64,000 nucleotides of DNA from NCBI GenBank assembly GCA_015179125.1, contig WHVA01000137.1, positions 1-64,000 of the forward strand. The letters run 5' to 3'. Numbering within the stretch: position 1 is the first letter of the stretch; the number at the start of each line of letters is the position of its first letter. Made by a program: the position numbers and the translations under genes. Source of the DNA: Gautieria morchelliformis (taxonomy: Eukaryota; Basidiomycota; Agaricomycetes; Gomphales; Gomphaceae). Below the pieces are notes generated by a model. It was not told the origin of the DNA, made no database searches, and worked only from the letters and a program-made list of their open reading frames with translations. Positions 11,814-23,057 of the stretch are shown here, one piece after another.

Positions 11814-13502
11814 ATGACATCTTATCTATGCAGACTCCCCAACGAAGTCATCGTGGAGTTCATATGCTTGCTCGCCGTCGAGGACATCATATCCCTAAGA
11901 ATGGCGAGTGTGCTGCTCACTTCCAGCTCGCGCACATATGACCTTCCTGCCAGACTTGTCAAAAGCTCTACGCGCTAACTCGATTGCGCTGCGTCTGGCA
12001 CACTGCACTCCACCACCATGTCATTGCCAGAGGTCTCTCAGTACCCTCCCCGTATCCAATATCTGGTGAACGCTATCTTGCTGCGTCGTCTTTTGACATC
12101 GAGTCCCGCACCGTGCACGCCTCGCGCCTTCACAATAATTTCACATCTGAAGATCCCGGACCCAGGGTGACTCGCGCCGTGAAGATTCCGTCCGTCGTAG
12201 GGGACCTGGATGACATTGATCCCTCGGAGAGACTAAATAGGATCAGCGAAGTCGCGTTTCTCAACACCGCGTCTGGACATCAGTATCTTGTTGCTGCGTA
12301 TAGCTTGTATAGGCTGGGATGCTGGGAGATCTCGCCGGACGGCGGCAGCGTGTATCTCGTCGCCCTGTGGACAAGTCAACATCTCATTCGTCGCATCCGG
12401 GTTAATGAGCTTTCAGAATGTTTAGAACACGACAGTGCGCAAGGTCTGTTGGGAGTTGCATGTGAGAGTGAGCCTGGGTTAGAGCGCTTTTACATGATAC
12501 CGTTTGCGTCTTCTGAGCCTTTGCACAGCACGTTTGAAGTCACTATTCTCGGCCTTGATAGATTCCGTGGTTGTTTCTTAAATTTGGGTACCATCGATGC
12601 CGGAGCTGCTTCCTGGCTACATTTCTTCAGAGGACCATTACTTGGTCTGTCTGAGCAACCTCGAGTCGTTCATTGGCAGGATGACTGCATCTTCCGGCTT
12701 TATGGAGAGATTGTGTTCCCTGGAGACGTAAGTCCGCTCGCCAAAAGCCTGCACTCAATATACTGAAGTCAACTTGCAGTGGAATAATACGGTAGACATG
12801 AGTGTTCTTGAAGATAACTCGCTTCTGATGGTCACACATACCTCCATTGAGCTCTTCTTGATACCCACCAATCAAGCACCATGTAGCATTTCATCACTTT
12901 GCGCCGTCGCTCGCTTCAACCTTCCATGGCGACTTCTCACTATTGCTACGGCCGTCACAGGATATAATTTGCAAACACACTGCATTCGCATACCCGGTCA
13001 AAAACCTCCACGCAGACAGCCATTGTCGGTCCTAGTACGCTCTCTGGATGGCGGCTTTCATGTCATCCATCACTACGTGTTCGATATTGAGACCCTACAG
13101 CCTGATGGAAAACCTCCGGCTATACCTATACGTTTCCCTCCAACGCATGTTCGAACAATTCACATATTGCCATCCTGTGGCAAAATTTGCTTAAGTCCAA
13201 GCGGTAGAGGCTGTTGGCTCGAAACCCGCAACGTCGGTCCGAAGACGCACAGCTATCCAGCTCGCTGTGTTGTGCCGTTATATATCAATGCTGTATCGAC
13301 TCAACTACTTGCGCCAGATATTCCGGAGGAATGGCAGGTCGATTTCAATGTGGGCACAAAGACTTTATATGAACGTCCTTGCGGATGGAAAGACCTGGTA
13401 GATGGGAGGCAAAGGATATCTTCCGTGGCTCTAGACGATAGCATGGGAAGAATAGCGATAGGGGATACTGATGGTTGCATTGTGGTTTTAAATTATGCTT
13501 AA
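11814..13502 (+). CDS. F-box protein with long C-terminal region
   Basis: Three exons, 11814-11909, 11954-12727 and 12780-13502, join in phase 0 to give 530 residues. The first exon starts MTSYLCRLPNEVIVEF, and exon 2 continues the F-box with QKLYALTRLRCVW, so the first intron (44 nt, GTGCTG donor) lies inside the F-box motif. Intron 2 is 12728-12779 (GTAAGT...TTGCAG). The C-terminal 450 residues alternate hydrophobic strands and turns, and end DDSMGRIAIGDTDGCIVVLN, which resembles a beta-propeller blade; that is an inference. Expected role is SCF substrate recognition. It is not closely related to the pair at 1-6 kb. The first donor is weak, so that junction is the least certain. Confidence 0.75.
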
Positions 13503-13750
13503 CAGTGCCCCCAGGCGTTCATTGCTGGCCTCCTCTTGTCTTCTCATCTCAGTGTGGATGATGTTTCCAACTCGTAAGTCTCATTCCATCTGATGACAGT
13601 GTATAGCAAAAACCCTCCTTGAGAAATCTGAATGAAAGTCATTATATATGTTGACCCATGGGGATCCACATCTGACGCAAGTAGAAATTTACTTACGGCG
13701 TCTGCGAGAATACCGGACGATTGAGTTGTAGAAAAAGTCGTTGCAAGGGG

Positions 13751-16236
13751 ATGGACGATACCACGACACAACTACTCACGTTACTCAACGTCTCGGCTTT
13801 GAAACGAAAGCGACCTATCATTGAAACAGTAGAATCACTCAAGTTAAACAAGAGGAAAAAGACAGTTCCGCTCCTTGACCAAGACGTCCCGTCACAAACG
13901 CCTTTACAGCAGGATGGAGAGCAGGTAACGCCAGGGCAGAGTGACAATAATGGTGACGAGCTCCATTCCGGTGCACCTGAGGTTGAAGGGGAAAACGAAG
14001 GTGATTTACATAAAACTTCTTTGTCCCATCCAAGCTGACGGTTGGCAGATTCCGAAGCCCAAACACCTTATAAATTTCACTTCGGCCCAGAACAGACATT
14101 GTTGAGCGAACCAATTTGCGAAGATGTTGATCAAGGCAAATGGAAAAAGAGTATCCTCCGGCATGGGAAATTGGGTGCAGTCTCACTTTCGATGCCCGAG
14201 TCTAGTGGCACGGTGACTCCAGTTACCCAGGTGTCTGTAAGTTTATCTGTACCTATGGAAGAGCGGACCGTGTCACACTCTCTCAAAGATTCGGGAAAAG
14301 TTACGCTCAGCCTACGACGCTCGGGGCGCTCAGCTATCGGCCGGTAGGCGTTTGCCTAAAGTTGTGAGAATGATTTACCTACTAAGCATTCAGATCAAAG
14401 TGAACTGCGCTCGGATATACTCTCCTCGCTCTCTTACTATCGAGACCTTTTTGTCACCCGGGTAGAACTTGATCAACGTTCCATCTTGCGAGATGCAGTT
14501 ACTTTACATGCCTTAAACCACGTATTCAGGCAAGTGATGGTTCGACTTACTATCTAGCGCCATTCTCACTCACACTTGGTCGGGACAGTATCCGTCGGAG
14601 AATTTTGAAAAACAACGACCGTCTATCGCAGGCATCCAAGGGTTCATCCACGACCCCCTCCGATGTCCAAGACCAAGGATTTACTCGCCCCTCCGTTCTA
14701 ATACTCCTTCCCTTTCGATCGAGCGCCTTGTACTGGGCAGAAGCCCTGCTTGCACAGCTGCCGTCTCACCAAGTGGAAAATCACAGCCGGCTCATTTCAG
14801 AGTTTTCGTTACCCCCGGGGACAGTCGACAAGCTCGCAACAGCAGATTGGGGAACCTACCCGCAAGATCATGTCGAGACATTCAAAGGGAACGTGGACGA
14901 CAACTTCAGGGTCGGTGTCAAGCTGACGAAGAAGTCTGTCAAGATTTTCGCGGATTTCTACCGGTGTGATGTAATCATTGCTAGTCCACTTGGCCTGAGA
15001 ATGTCTATAGAAAAAGAAAAGTGCTCAGTGTTGTCTCTTTTTATGTTACGTGTTGACAAACAGATCCTTAGGAGCTCCGATTTTCTCTCGTCAATAGAGG
15101 TGTTGATCATGGATCAGATGGATGCTCTTACAATGCAGAACTGGGAACACGTTCAGGTTTGTGCCTTCATGACTGGAGTGATCATCAGTCTGAGCCCTCG
15201 TAGTTCATTCTCGGACGACTCAATCAACTGCCCAAGGATTCGCATGATGCTGACTTTTCACGCATCAAACCTTGGTATTTAGATGGCCAGTAGGTGTCTA
15301 TTTGTTCTTTTCAGAGTAGGAGATTCGTGATCTTGTATCTCAGCGCAGCATATCTTCGTCAGTCGATTCTACTATCGCCATACGAGACGCCCGAAATGCG
15401 TTCTCTTTTCAGCCGCAGTCTCAAAAATGTGGCTGGCAAACTGAGGACGGAGCGGAAGTGGAAGCCAGTTGCCGTACCCGAAGGAGTCGAGCAGGTGGGT
15501 GAACTTACAGTATTTCTTAGTTATTGAGATTCAGCTTGTTGCACTGGCTAGACACTCACCAAGTTCCACTGTATATCCCCAAAGTCAGAAGCGGACAAGC
15601 GGTTTGAGTTCTTCACGACACAGGTGACTGACCAATTACTTGCATGCATGTGACGATGTCGACGTCTATCCCGCAGATATTCCCATCGATCCTCAAGTCT
15701 GCGGTTCAAAGTACGAACACTATCATCTTCGTGCCCTCGTCGTTCGACTTCATTCGAGTACAAAATCACCTTCGCAAGATGTCCGATGTGTCCCTTGCCA
15801 TTCTCTCAGAGTGCGTCATACCTTACGAGAAATAAACGACCTTCACTAAATCTGTTCCCCTAGATATTCTTCGAACCAGGACATTTCGCGTGCCCGGCAG
15901 TCATTCTTCAGTGGCAAAAAGCGATTTCTGCTCATGAGCGAACGGTTTCACTTCTTCCGCAGGCGAGTACACAGTAGTCGCCCACGCTGTCTCTCGGGAT
16001 GTATTTTTGTACTTATTCGTCTTAGGTATCGCATTCGGGGCGTGCGGAATATCGTGTTTTATGGACTTCCCGAACATCCCCAGTTTTATACCGAGCTGCT
16101 GTCGTACCCTTTTCTAGATGACGGGGTAGATTCGTCGGACATTACGTGTTGCGCTCTCTACTGCAAGTATGACTACATGCGGTTGGAGCGTATTACGGGC
16201 AGTGAAGCAGCAGGCAGTTTGATGCAGGCAAGCTGA
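13751..16236 (+). CDS. UTP25: U3 small nucleolar RNA-associated protein 25
   Basis: Eleven exons join in frame to about 645 residues: 13751-14000, 14049-14236, 14289-14343, 14394-14529, 14589-15156, 15204-15289, 15344-15494, 15564-15623, 15677-15810, 15864-15962 and 16026-16236. UTP25 is a DEAD-like, helicase-related component of the small-subunit processome, needed for 18S rRNA maturation in the nucleolus. Family landmarks are GFTRPSVLILLPFR, DNFRVGVKLT, DVIIASPLGLR, MDQMDALTMQNWEHVQ, FVPSSFDFIRVQNHL, KKRFLLMSERFHFF and RIRGVRNIVFYGLPEHP. The N-terminus is basic and then acidic, as in orthologues. Two introns (14530-14588 and 15963-16025) have GC rather than GT donors. Exon 3 is the least certain. 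A further exon after 16236 is possible, since the usual C-terminus is a little longer. Confidence 0.92.
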
Positions 16237-16581
16237 TTATGTGAGTGTGCAATGACCTGTTAAGACCGTGTGGGGTAATAGGCATTTGCAGAACAAGCCG
16301 TAAGTGCGATGGTAGAAGCCTGCCAAGTTTCCAAGAAATAGTCTAGTGAATTGCTTCAACTCTAGCATGCTGTTCTATACGAGGTCAACCGTAAAACGCA
16401 ACTCTATTGTCCCTGATAGTCCCCAAACCTACGCTGTGACGGAAGGTTTAAATGCCCCCAATACATCACTCCTGTCCCAAGTGAGCGTGCACATCTCGTC
16501 GCCAATCCCTCCCCTAAACGCCACCATGGCATCCTTGTGCAATTTAATGGCTGACAATACCGGTAATCTCTCAGAAAGAAT
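16237..16581. other. Convergent intergenic region
   Basis: This separates the 3' ends of UTP25 (+) and the PAQR gene (-). A frame continuing after a possible GC-AG junction near 16218-16281 and ending at 16340 could extend UTP25. No separate gene is seen. Confidence 0.4.
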
Positions 16582-18453
16582 TCAACTATACGTGAACATA
16601 AAAAGGTCCGTACCAAGCACAATGAACAAGTGCCAAATAGCGTGGCTGCCGCCACCGATCCAGTCGGTGCACTTTGCCCACCGTATCGGTACAACGCATT
16701 CGGGGAAGTGGAACGCGTAGAAGATTAATCCAACAGCGTACGCCGCAAGCGACAGCAATTCGGCCTCTGCATCAAAGAGCGCATGTTAGCTACTCGTATG
16801 GTGAACGGAGAAAGGACATACTGATGAAGATGTACATGTCCCAAAGGGAATGTACAGCAGCGAGGTGTGCCATAGGGATTATGAGAGTGAAGACGAGCGA
16901 CAGAAAAAACATGATGCGCCACTTCTGTGGGTGACCAGAGAAACTCAGTGATGCGCTTGACGAAATCAGGAAGGAAAAAAACCTTGTTCTTTCGCTCATT
17001 GAACCAGGTCATGAAAGGTAATATGCTCCCAGCGATACCAAGTGCGAGGGATACGGAGAGGTAGAGAATAGCCGTCTGCGGTCGACATCCGAATCCATAA
17101 TACACGATGGAGCCTATGCTGGCGCTGATCAACCTGAGACACTCGGATGAGCACCAGCGGCCTGATCAGCATAAAGATTCAAAACATACCATCCGATTCC
17201 TACATAGTCGACGCGTGCGGCCGTTTCCATAGCTTTCCTGTGTGCACAGCCGGACATGACATGCCAGACACAAGATGAGAGAAGGCATATGTTTGCAAAC
17301 ATCATGAAAACACGGTCGGCGAAGTCTACAGGAATATCGTGGATATATCGCGTGGACTGAAGGAGCGGACGCAGAGAGGAAGAGAGCGTGGCGAGAGAGA
17401 ATATCAACGGAAGTAAATGAGTCCAGATATTGGCTGTCTCATTGTGAAACTGGAAAAGGGAGAGCAAGAGAAGAGGCCATCGGAACAAGGGTATAAATCT
17501 GGCGGTTAGGGTGAGAAACCGGCCAAAAATCATTGAAGAAAGAACGCCATTCACCGGTAGCCAGAGATAACGTATTCGTCGTTTCGAAACCGATGCGGAA
17601 GATCCTGAAAACGGATGAGTCGTTTACCGTTACGGGATTTTATGAGGGCATATTGAATCTGAGCTTCGCATTTGCTGTCAGTCTCTGTTTCGGCGGACTC
17701 GAACGGTCTCCGAGAATCTCCAAAGAAGTCAAGGGGGCCCTTGAGAGGATCCGTGAAAAGATCTGGATCTTGCAGCTTATGGATCAGCTCTGAAACCCGC
17801 CCATTAAGTGACGAAGTCGGAAAGGTAATTGAGAGAGAAGAGGGGAGCTGGAGGGATAGGAGATGTTCATGAAGGGACTCCAAATGATTGGAGAGGGTTG
17901 GGAGGTAAGAAAGGGGTGATTGGATCTTCTCGAAATTAAGGGCGACGTCGTCAAGAGTGGAAGTTAGGTGGAGGTCCAAGTCTGGGAATTCGAAAGAAGG
18001 TATGTGCGAGCGAACGTCGTCAAGAGTGAAGTCGGGAAGAATGTCCAAGCCTGGTAGGTCTGGAAGCTGGGAACAAACATCTGCACGAATTCGGTTCAAC
18101 ATTTCCAGACCATCACGGATCCGGGCACACGCTTCATCTATAGCACTGGCAGAGAAACTTCCGCTGCGAGCACGCTGCAAAGATACCGCCAGCTGCGGGT
18201 GACTTCCCTCATTGCGCTCATCCCTTAGCTTATGCAACGGGGGCTCTAGCTGAGAGAGGCGATTCTCGAGGTCCTTTAGATAGTCGAGGACAGCCACACG
18301 GAGGCTAGCAAGTTTGGGTGTTGGAGACAAGTGGGACGAAGGATGGAAAAGATGACGAGCAGCCTGGTCGGACACAGGCGAACGAGCATCACGAGTGGAA
18401 GCTCGCTTTGAGCGAGCAGTCGATGGACGTCGTTTGAGCACACGGCCGCTCAT
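16582..18453 (-). CDS. PAQR/hemolysin III family membrane protein, Izh3-like
   Basis: Five exons (17555-18453, 17190-17498, 16983-17133, 16822-16924, 16582-16766) give 548 residues. The C-terminal half is a seven-helix PAQR domain: FHNETANIWTHLLPLIF, SSCVWHVMSGCAHRK, YVGIGWLISASIGSI, KKWRIMFFLSLVFTLIIPMA, FYAFHFPECVVP and GGGSHAIWHLFIVL. The Ser/His and HxxxH residues that bind zinc in this family are present. Relatives include adiponectin receptors and yeast Izh proteins, linked to zinc and sterol homeostasis and possibly ceramidase activity. The first 300 residues are soluble, Ser/Pro- and Leu-rich with probable coiled-coil helices. Yeast Izh3 has a similarly long extension and total length, so Izh3 is the best comparison. 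The donor of intron 3 (GTTTTT) is weak. Confidence 0.9.
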
Positions 18454-18860
18454 ACTTCGTGCCGGCGTCGTAGAGGATGATGAGGACTGAAATATATCCA
18501 GGTTAGCGTGTGGCGTGAAATAACAAGGTCAATTGGAAATGGGTGATTTACCATGTTATAATCAAGCCCTCGTGGGGCATTGAATGGATTGAATTGAATT
18601 CCGCTGAACCGAGCGGCTCAGAAAGCTTGCGGGGATAAGGGACGCCGGTGCCTAGCGAGGCAGGGTCGCAACCAAAAACTGAATTCAAGCTGTTCGTCGG
18701 GGATGACATCACTGGTGAACACATTTATGTATACAACAGCCTTTATGTAACGTGTGGTCCCGGACTCAAACTTTTTTACATCCCCTAGAAAATTCGTCAT
18801 ATCCCAAACACAGACAAGACAACAGCAACAGCAACAGCAACATTAATATGTCAAGTACAT
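18454..18860. other. Intergenic; PAQR leader and YRA1 3' flank
   Basis: Both neighbours are on the minus strand. A 60-residue minus-strand frame at 18618-18800 is not supported. A CAACAG microsatellite is at about 18819-18842. Confidence 0.5.
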
Positions 18861-20525
18861 TCAAGTGGCCGCCGCCGTCGTAGAACCAGTGTAGTCCTGA
18901 TAGGAAAAACATTCAAAAAAAAATCAATCACTGCATGAGAAAGATGTTATGGACTTCACATACAGCCATCTCAGCATCCAGGTCTTCTGCAGACTTTGCT
19001 GGCCTTGGCACCCTCCTTTTCTTTCCCCCACGGCCTCTCGCTCCCTTCTTTCCGCGGGTAGCGCTAAAGATATCAAATTAACGGCACTGCCAGAGATAGC
19101 CGAACATTGCCCAGAACGAACCCTTGTGTGCCAGCGGTTCCAGCGGTAATAGCTGGAGCGGGTCCAACACGTTGGGACAGGGTGGGTGTTGCTTGTGCCT
19201 TAGCCGGGTCGAGCACAATTTCGACTTTCATGGGACGCTCTGGAGAAAATCGGAAGAAAGGATAAGCAGAAATGATATGTCAGCCGACACGTCGGGGAAG
19301 ACGAGACGCAGAAGAAGGAATGTGAGGTGGGCGTGCCGTGCGTTGCTTCGTGTCTAGTGTTGCCGATCCATAAACCGTCCAAAGCCGTAACGCCGCCGTG
19401 TAAACCATCCACATTTCAATCTTTGCACATGAATGACGGTCTCCTATCAAGCCGCTCCCACCGACATGCAAATCCAAGCGACAAACATGGACAAAATCGA
19501 AGGACAAAGATGGATGTCAGGATCAAAAGTACTTGTAAGCAAGTATACTCCATCATATCCCTGCGTCATCATGGCTCGTGTTCGAGTCATATCGCGAGTC
19601 GCCCCACGATGTACAGATGATCTGCTCTCGTGTGCGGATGCAAGAGGTCAAGCGACGCGATACAATCTGATAAGCACATAGTGGGTCATTCGGTGCAGCA
19701 GATTGCGCAGGCGTGCTCGACAACTCAAGCCTCGCTGGAAACCTCCAACAGAGACTTCTCCACGTGAATCGTGGAGGTCAAGTTAAAGGCTCCATGACAG
19801 CAGAATATGACGTCCGGGGTCGCGAGTCACGTAGCTTTGGATACCATGTTTCCGTTACCACTTTGCAGCATGGCGGGTGTAGCCGAATCTCGGTATGAAG
19901 GGACACGGCACGCACGAGACTCGAAGCAACGCAAGCTAAAAGGCAAGAGTGATGTGGAGAGGACCGTGCACAAAGTACACGTTCCAGCGCGGTAGGGAAA
20001 CGAACACTAACTCCCATCGATAAGCCGGTTATGATACTGTTGATATGCTTTGGTACCATCCCCACGCTTGCTGAAAAGGACGGAAGCAGTGCCTTTGGAA
20101 CGACCCGCGTTGTCATAGTGCAGAGTCACTTCCTTCGTCGGACCTATTTGCATGGAAAAAAGTTCCTGAGAGTAACAGTTAGAATTCTGCGCGTCCATAG
20201 GGGGTTTTAGGGCACGAACTTTGATCTGGGCCTCGTTTACATCTGTGGGGAGGTTCGACACGATGATTTTTTCTGCATGTGGTGTACTCGCGGTCTGGGC
20301 CTGAGCCTGATTCTGCACTCGCGCCCGCTGGGCTGGGGTAGCTGCTGCTGCCTTCTGGGATGCGGGAGAGCCTACGAGGGCAGATTTTGCAGATGCACGG
20401 CGAGAGCTCCGACGGCGCTTAGGACGAGAAGCGATGACCTGCGTTGAGGCGTTGTATACAAGGATCGTATTAAAGCTTTTCTAAACACGTACGTCTGCAA
20501 GACTCTTGTCGATGTTGGTGGACAT
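18861..20525 (-). CDS. YRA1: mRNA export adaptor, REF/ALY family, with 772-nt intron
   Basis: Six exons (20493-20525, 20220-20438, 20012-20165, 19122-19239, 18964-19063, 18861-18896) close in frame to 219 residues. The protein has a short N-terminal helix, a basic linker (RPKRRRSSRRASAK), one RRM (KIIVSNLPTDVNEAQIKELF through GTASVLF), the RPMKVEIVLD box, an RGG/Lys-rich stretch and the REF C-terminal motif PAKSAEDLDAEMADYT. YRA1/Mlo3/ALYREF proteins bind mRNA and hand it to the Mex67-Mtr2 export receptor. Most introns here are 54-67 nt, but intron 19240-20011 is 772 nt. Yeast YRA1 also has one unusually long intron used for autoregulation, so regulated splicing is plausible. The gene shares a 194-bp divergent promoter with RPC31. 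Confidence 0.93.
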
Positions 20526-20719
20526 GTTTGAGTGGCGTTCGTGGCCGGAAAGACGATGATGCGGGCTTTCAATTTCGCTCAGCGGCCTTTGAAAAACCAC
20601 AGCCACGCCAGAAAGAGTCCTGAGGGTAAAAGCTCGAGTACTCGCTGTTCCTGTACCAATTTAATTGATTCGCTTTCGTTTTTTACGGACATAGATTTAC
20701 ATCCCGGAGAGCCGCAGTA
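20526..20719. promoter_or_regulatory. Bidirectional promoter region YRA1/RPC31
   Basis: Only 194 bp separate the start codons of YRA1 (-) and the RNA polymerase III subunit gene (+), so one short region must carry both promoters and leaders. A pyrimidine-rich TTCGCTTTCGTTTTTTACGG stretch lies 30-50 bp before the RPC31 start. No TATA box is obvious. Confidence 0.6.
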
Positions 20720-21639
20720 ATGTCTCGAGGAGGACGAGGTGGCGGACGGGGTGGAGGACGGGGAGGCTTTGGACGAGGAAGAGGTGGCTTCCCAGGGGGC
20801 AGTAATATGCCCCCCATGGGCCTCTCCTTCGAAGACCTGGCCACCCTCTCCAGAGAGCCCACTGCTCTGTACCCGTCGATGGACCCCCTTCCCGTTCTTT
20901 CCGCACTCAGTCCCGCAGACAAAGAGGACATTCGCCACCAAATTGACTTTGAGAATAAGATGCGCGCATCAGCGTATTATATTGTAGAGTCGAAGAAGTC
21001 TACCGGTCTGTGCTTTGATGTGATCTAGGGAATGGCTCTGAGCCCTGTGCCAGACTTGCCACGCTACTCGGACAAATATCGTCCAACGGCGGCGGCACAA
21101 CCAACACTAAAACGAAAGGACCTTAACCCTGCCTTCTTCCCGCCAGAAATTTTCGAGGGCTTTTTCAACCCCAAGAAAAAACGGAAATGTTGGCGCAACT
21201 ATGCCTGAGCGGCAATGTGTACTGATTTTGTCCTTCTCTTTGTCATTTTCGCAGTGGGAACGAAGAAAGTTAAAAAAACCAAAGCTAACTTTGATGACCT
21301 CGAACGCGAAGAGCAAGAAGGTGATGGGGACGAGGTATGCTTATATGCACTTTTCTCCCTGTCGCGCGTTTCGCATTTGACATATTTAAATCATTAGGAC
21401 GATGATGAAGACAAACAGAGGGATGGCGAGGAAGAGGATCCGGATTATGATCAAGATGAGGAAGAAGATGATAATGACTATGTCGAAGAGTATTTTGATA
21501 ATGGCGAGGCAGACGACGACGATTACCTGGGCGGACCGCGAGGTGGAGACGATGGCGGCGGCGGTGGTATGTTCACAAGTAACACATATTTATACCAGTA
21601 TACACAACTGATGACTTGCTTTTAGATACCTATGATTAG
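20720..21639 (+). CDS. RPC31: RNA polymerase III subunit RPC7-like (C31)
   Basis: Five exons (20720-21005, 21054-21188, 21255-21334, 21398-21566, 21626-21639) give 227 residues. The order of features fits the RPC7/C31 family: a Gly/Arg-rich N-terminus (MSRGGRGGGRGG), a conserved segment with MGLSFEDLATLSREPT and ALSPADKEDI, the KSTDLPRYSDKYRP box, NPAFFPPEIFEGFFNPKKKRK, and a very acidic C-terminal tail. In yeast C31 belongs to the C82/C34/C31 subcomplex that helps Pol III start transcription at tRNA and 5S genes. The last exon is only 14 nt. The donor of intron 2 (GTTGGC) is weak but the join keeps frame. The stop is 91 bp from the TAF12 stop on the other strand. Confidence 0.9.
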
Positions 21640-21730
21640 CTGGTCCGTATTCGTATCAGCATCAAAATACAATTTTTGATACATAGCGAGCGTGCGACAA
21701 AACGGGAAGGGGTAAGAGCGTGAAGCCGGT

Positions 21731-23057
21731 CTACATTAGCCGTGCCTCCTTTTTGGCCTGCTGCACCGCTGCAAGTCGAGCCGACCTCAACGTCATGTGT
21801 GTGCCCTGGGTTGCCTTCTTGGCAGCATTCGCAGGGGCCGAGGCGGCAGTGGCGCTGTGCGAAATGGAAATACGCGTCTCATCGGACGCGAAGCCAGGAA
21901 TACGAATATTATGATTGCGTTCTGAAGGTATGTCAGTGACTACACACCGCAATAAGCAGACATGACTGCACCGAGGTGAAGCTGCAAATCGCGCACTTCA
22001 AGTGTATCTCCTCCGCGATGCTTCGCGAGACGACAGCCAAAATTGGTAACCGAGTCAATAAACTCGTCAGCAATGTCCAACAGGAGCTGTATGGATTTCA
22101 GGTAACACACTCGTATATAGCAACCCCTTGCAAGTATCACTCACGTCTTCAACCTCAGGTTCGACTCTGACATTAGGATCAATGCTCGACACTAAATCCT
22201 GGATGGATCGCCGCATGCTCTGATCTGCAGGTGTCATCTTTCGCGGGCCTACCCTTCCTTCTCCCAGGCCATACATGGAGAGGTCTTCCGGCACACGTTC
22301 CACCTGTGCCGGTGTTCCTGTGTCACCACACCTCAATCATCATGATACGAAAGACAATGACGCAGAGGCTGCGCACCAGAAATGCGGCCGGCAGGGAGAC
22401 CACCCGTCAGAGTTGGTCTACCCTGTGCTGAACTATTTGGCCAGGCCTGCGGACCAGGATTTGTCGTGTTGAGTGTGGGGCTAATTTGGTATCCCTGATT
22501 TGAGTTGGCGGAGATGGGTGGATCATCCCCGGTTGACTTGCGCTTCAACGCAGTGCTCCCCGTACTTGCAGGGGGTGCCACAGGTGGCGTAGACTGGACA
22601 ACCAAATTGATGGAAGCGATGCGGAAATATGCCTTGGAGAGCTAACCTTGGAAGGGGAAGGTGTTGCAGATGAGGATGCCACATTCTGTGGAGAAGTTGA
22701 CGTCTGCTGTCCTGCGGCCATACGTTGTTGTTGAGCGTGCTGGGTAAGAATGCGGAGCTGCAGGGCATATTGATATGAGGCTTGCGTTTCACAAAGGGAC
22801 CCTCATAATTGAACAATACAATACGATTCCGGCAGTGAAAGGGAAAAGTATAATAGGCAAGGAATGAATACCTGGTTCATCTGAGTCTCATTCAGCTTGC
22901 CTTGCTTGGCGTATTCTGTTAGTTGCGGCATATTCTTGATGAGGAGCTGGACAACATCCTGCTGCGACATTTGACCACCACCGCCAGGCTTCATAAGGCC
23001 AAGCGAGGCTATCAGTCCCGCCGTAGAATCAGGCCCAGCCGCTGCTTGACTCGCCAT
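21731..23057 (-). CDS. TAF12: TFIID/SAGA subunit TAF12
   Basis: Six exons (22872-23057, 22647-22757, 22377-22593, 22145-22317, 21972-22086, 21731-21921) join exactly to 330 residues. The C-terminal half holds the histone fold: [20 protein letters not shown], then [20 protein letters not shown] and [20 protein letters not shown], followed by [13 protein letters not shown]12 pairs with TAF4 in TFIID and with Ada1 in SAGA, supporting Pol II transcription. The N-terminus is Gln/Ser/Pro-rich, as in other fungal TAF12 proteins, and has a short helix ([20 protein letters not shown]). Intron 1 is 114 nt and uses the CTGCAG acceptor at 22758-22760; upstream AGs do not keep frame. Confidence 0.93.

Noticed and set aside
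19327-19898. Several plus-strand frames within the long YRA1 intron
   Set aside because: None has a domain or a convincing exon chain; more likely intronic sequence than a nested gene.
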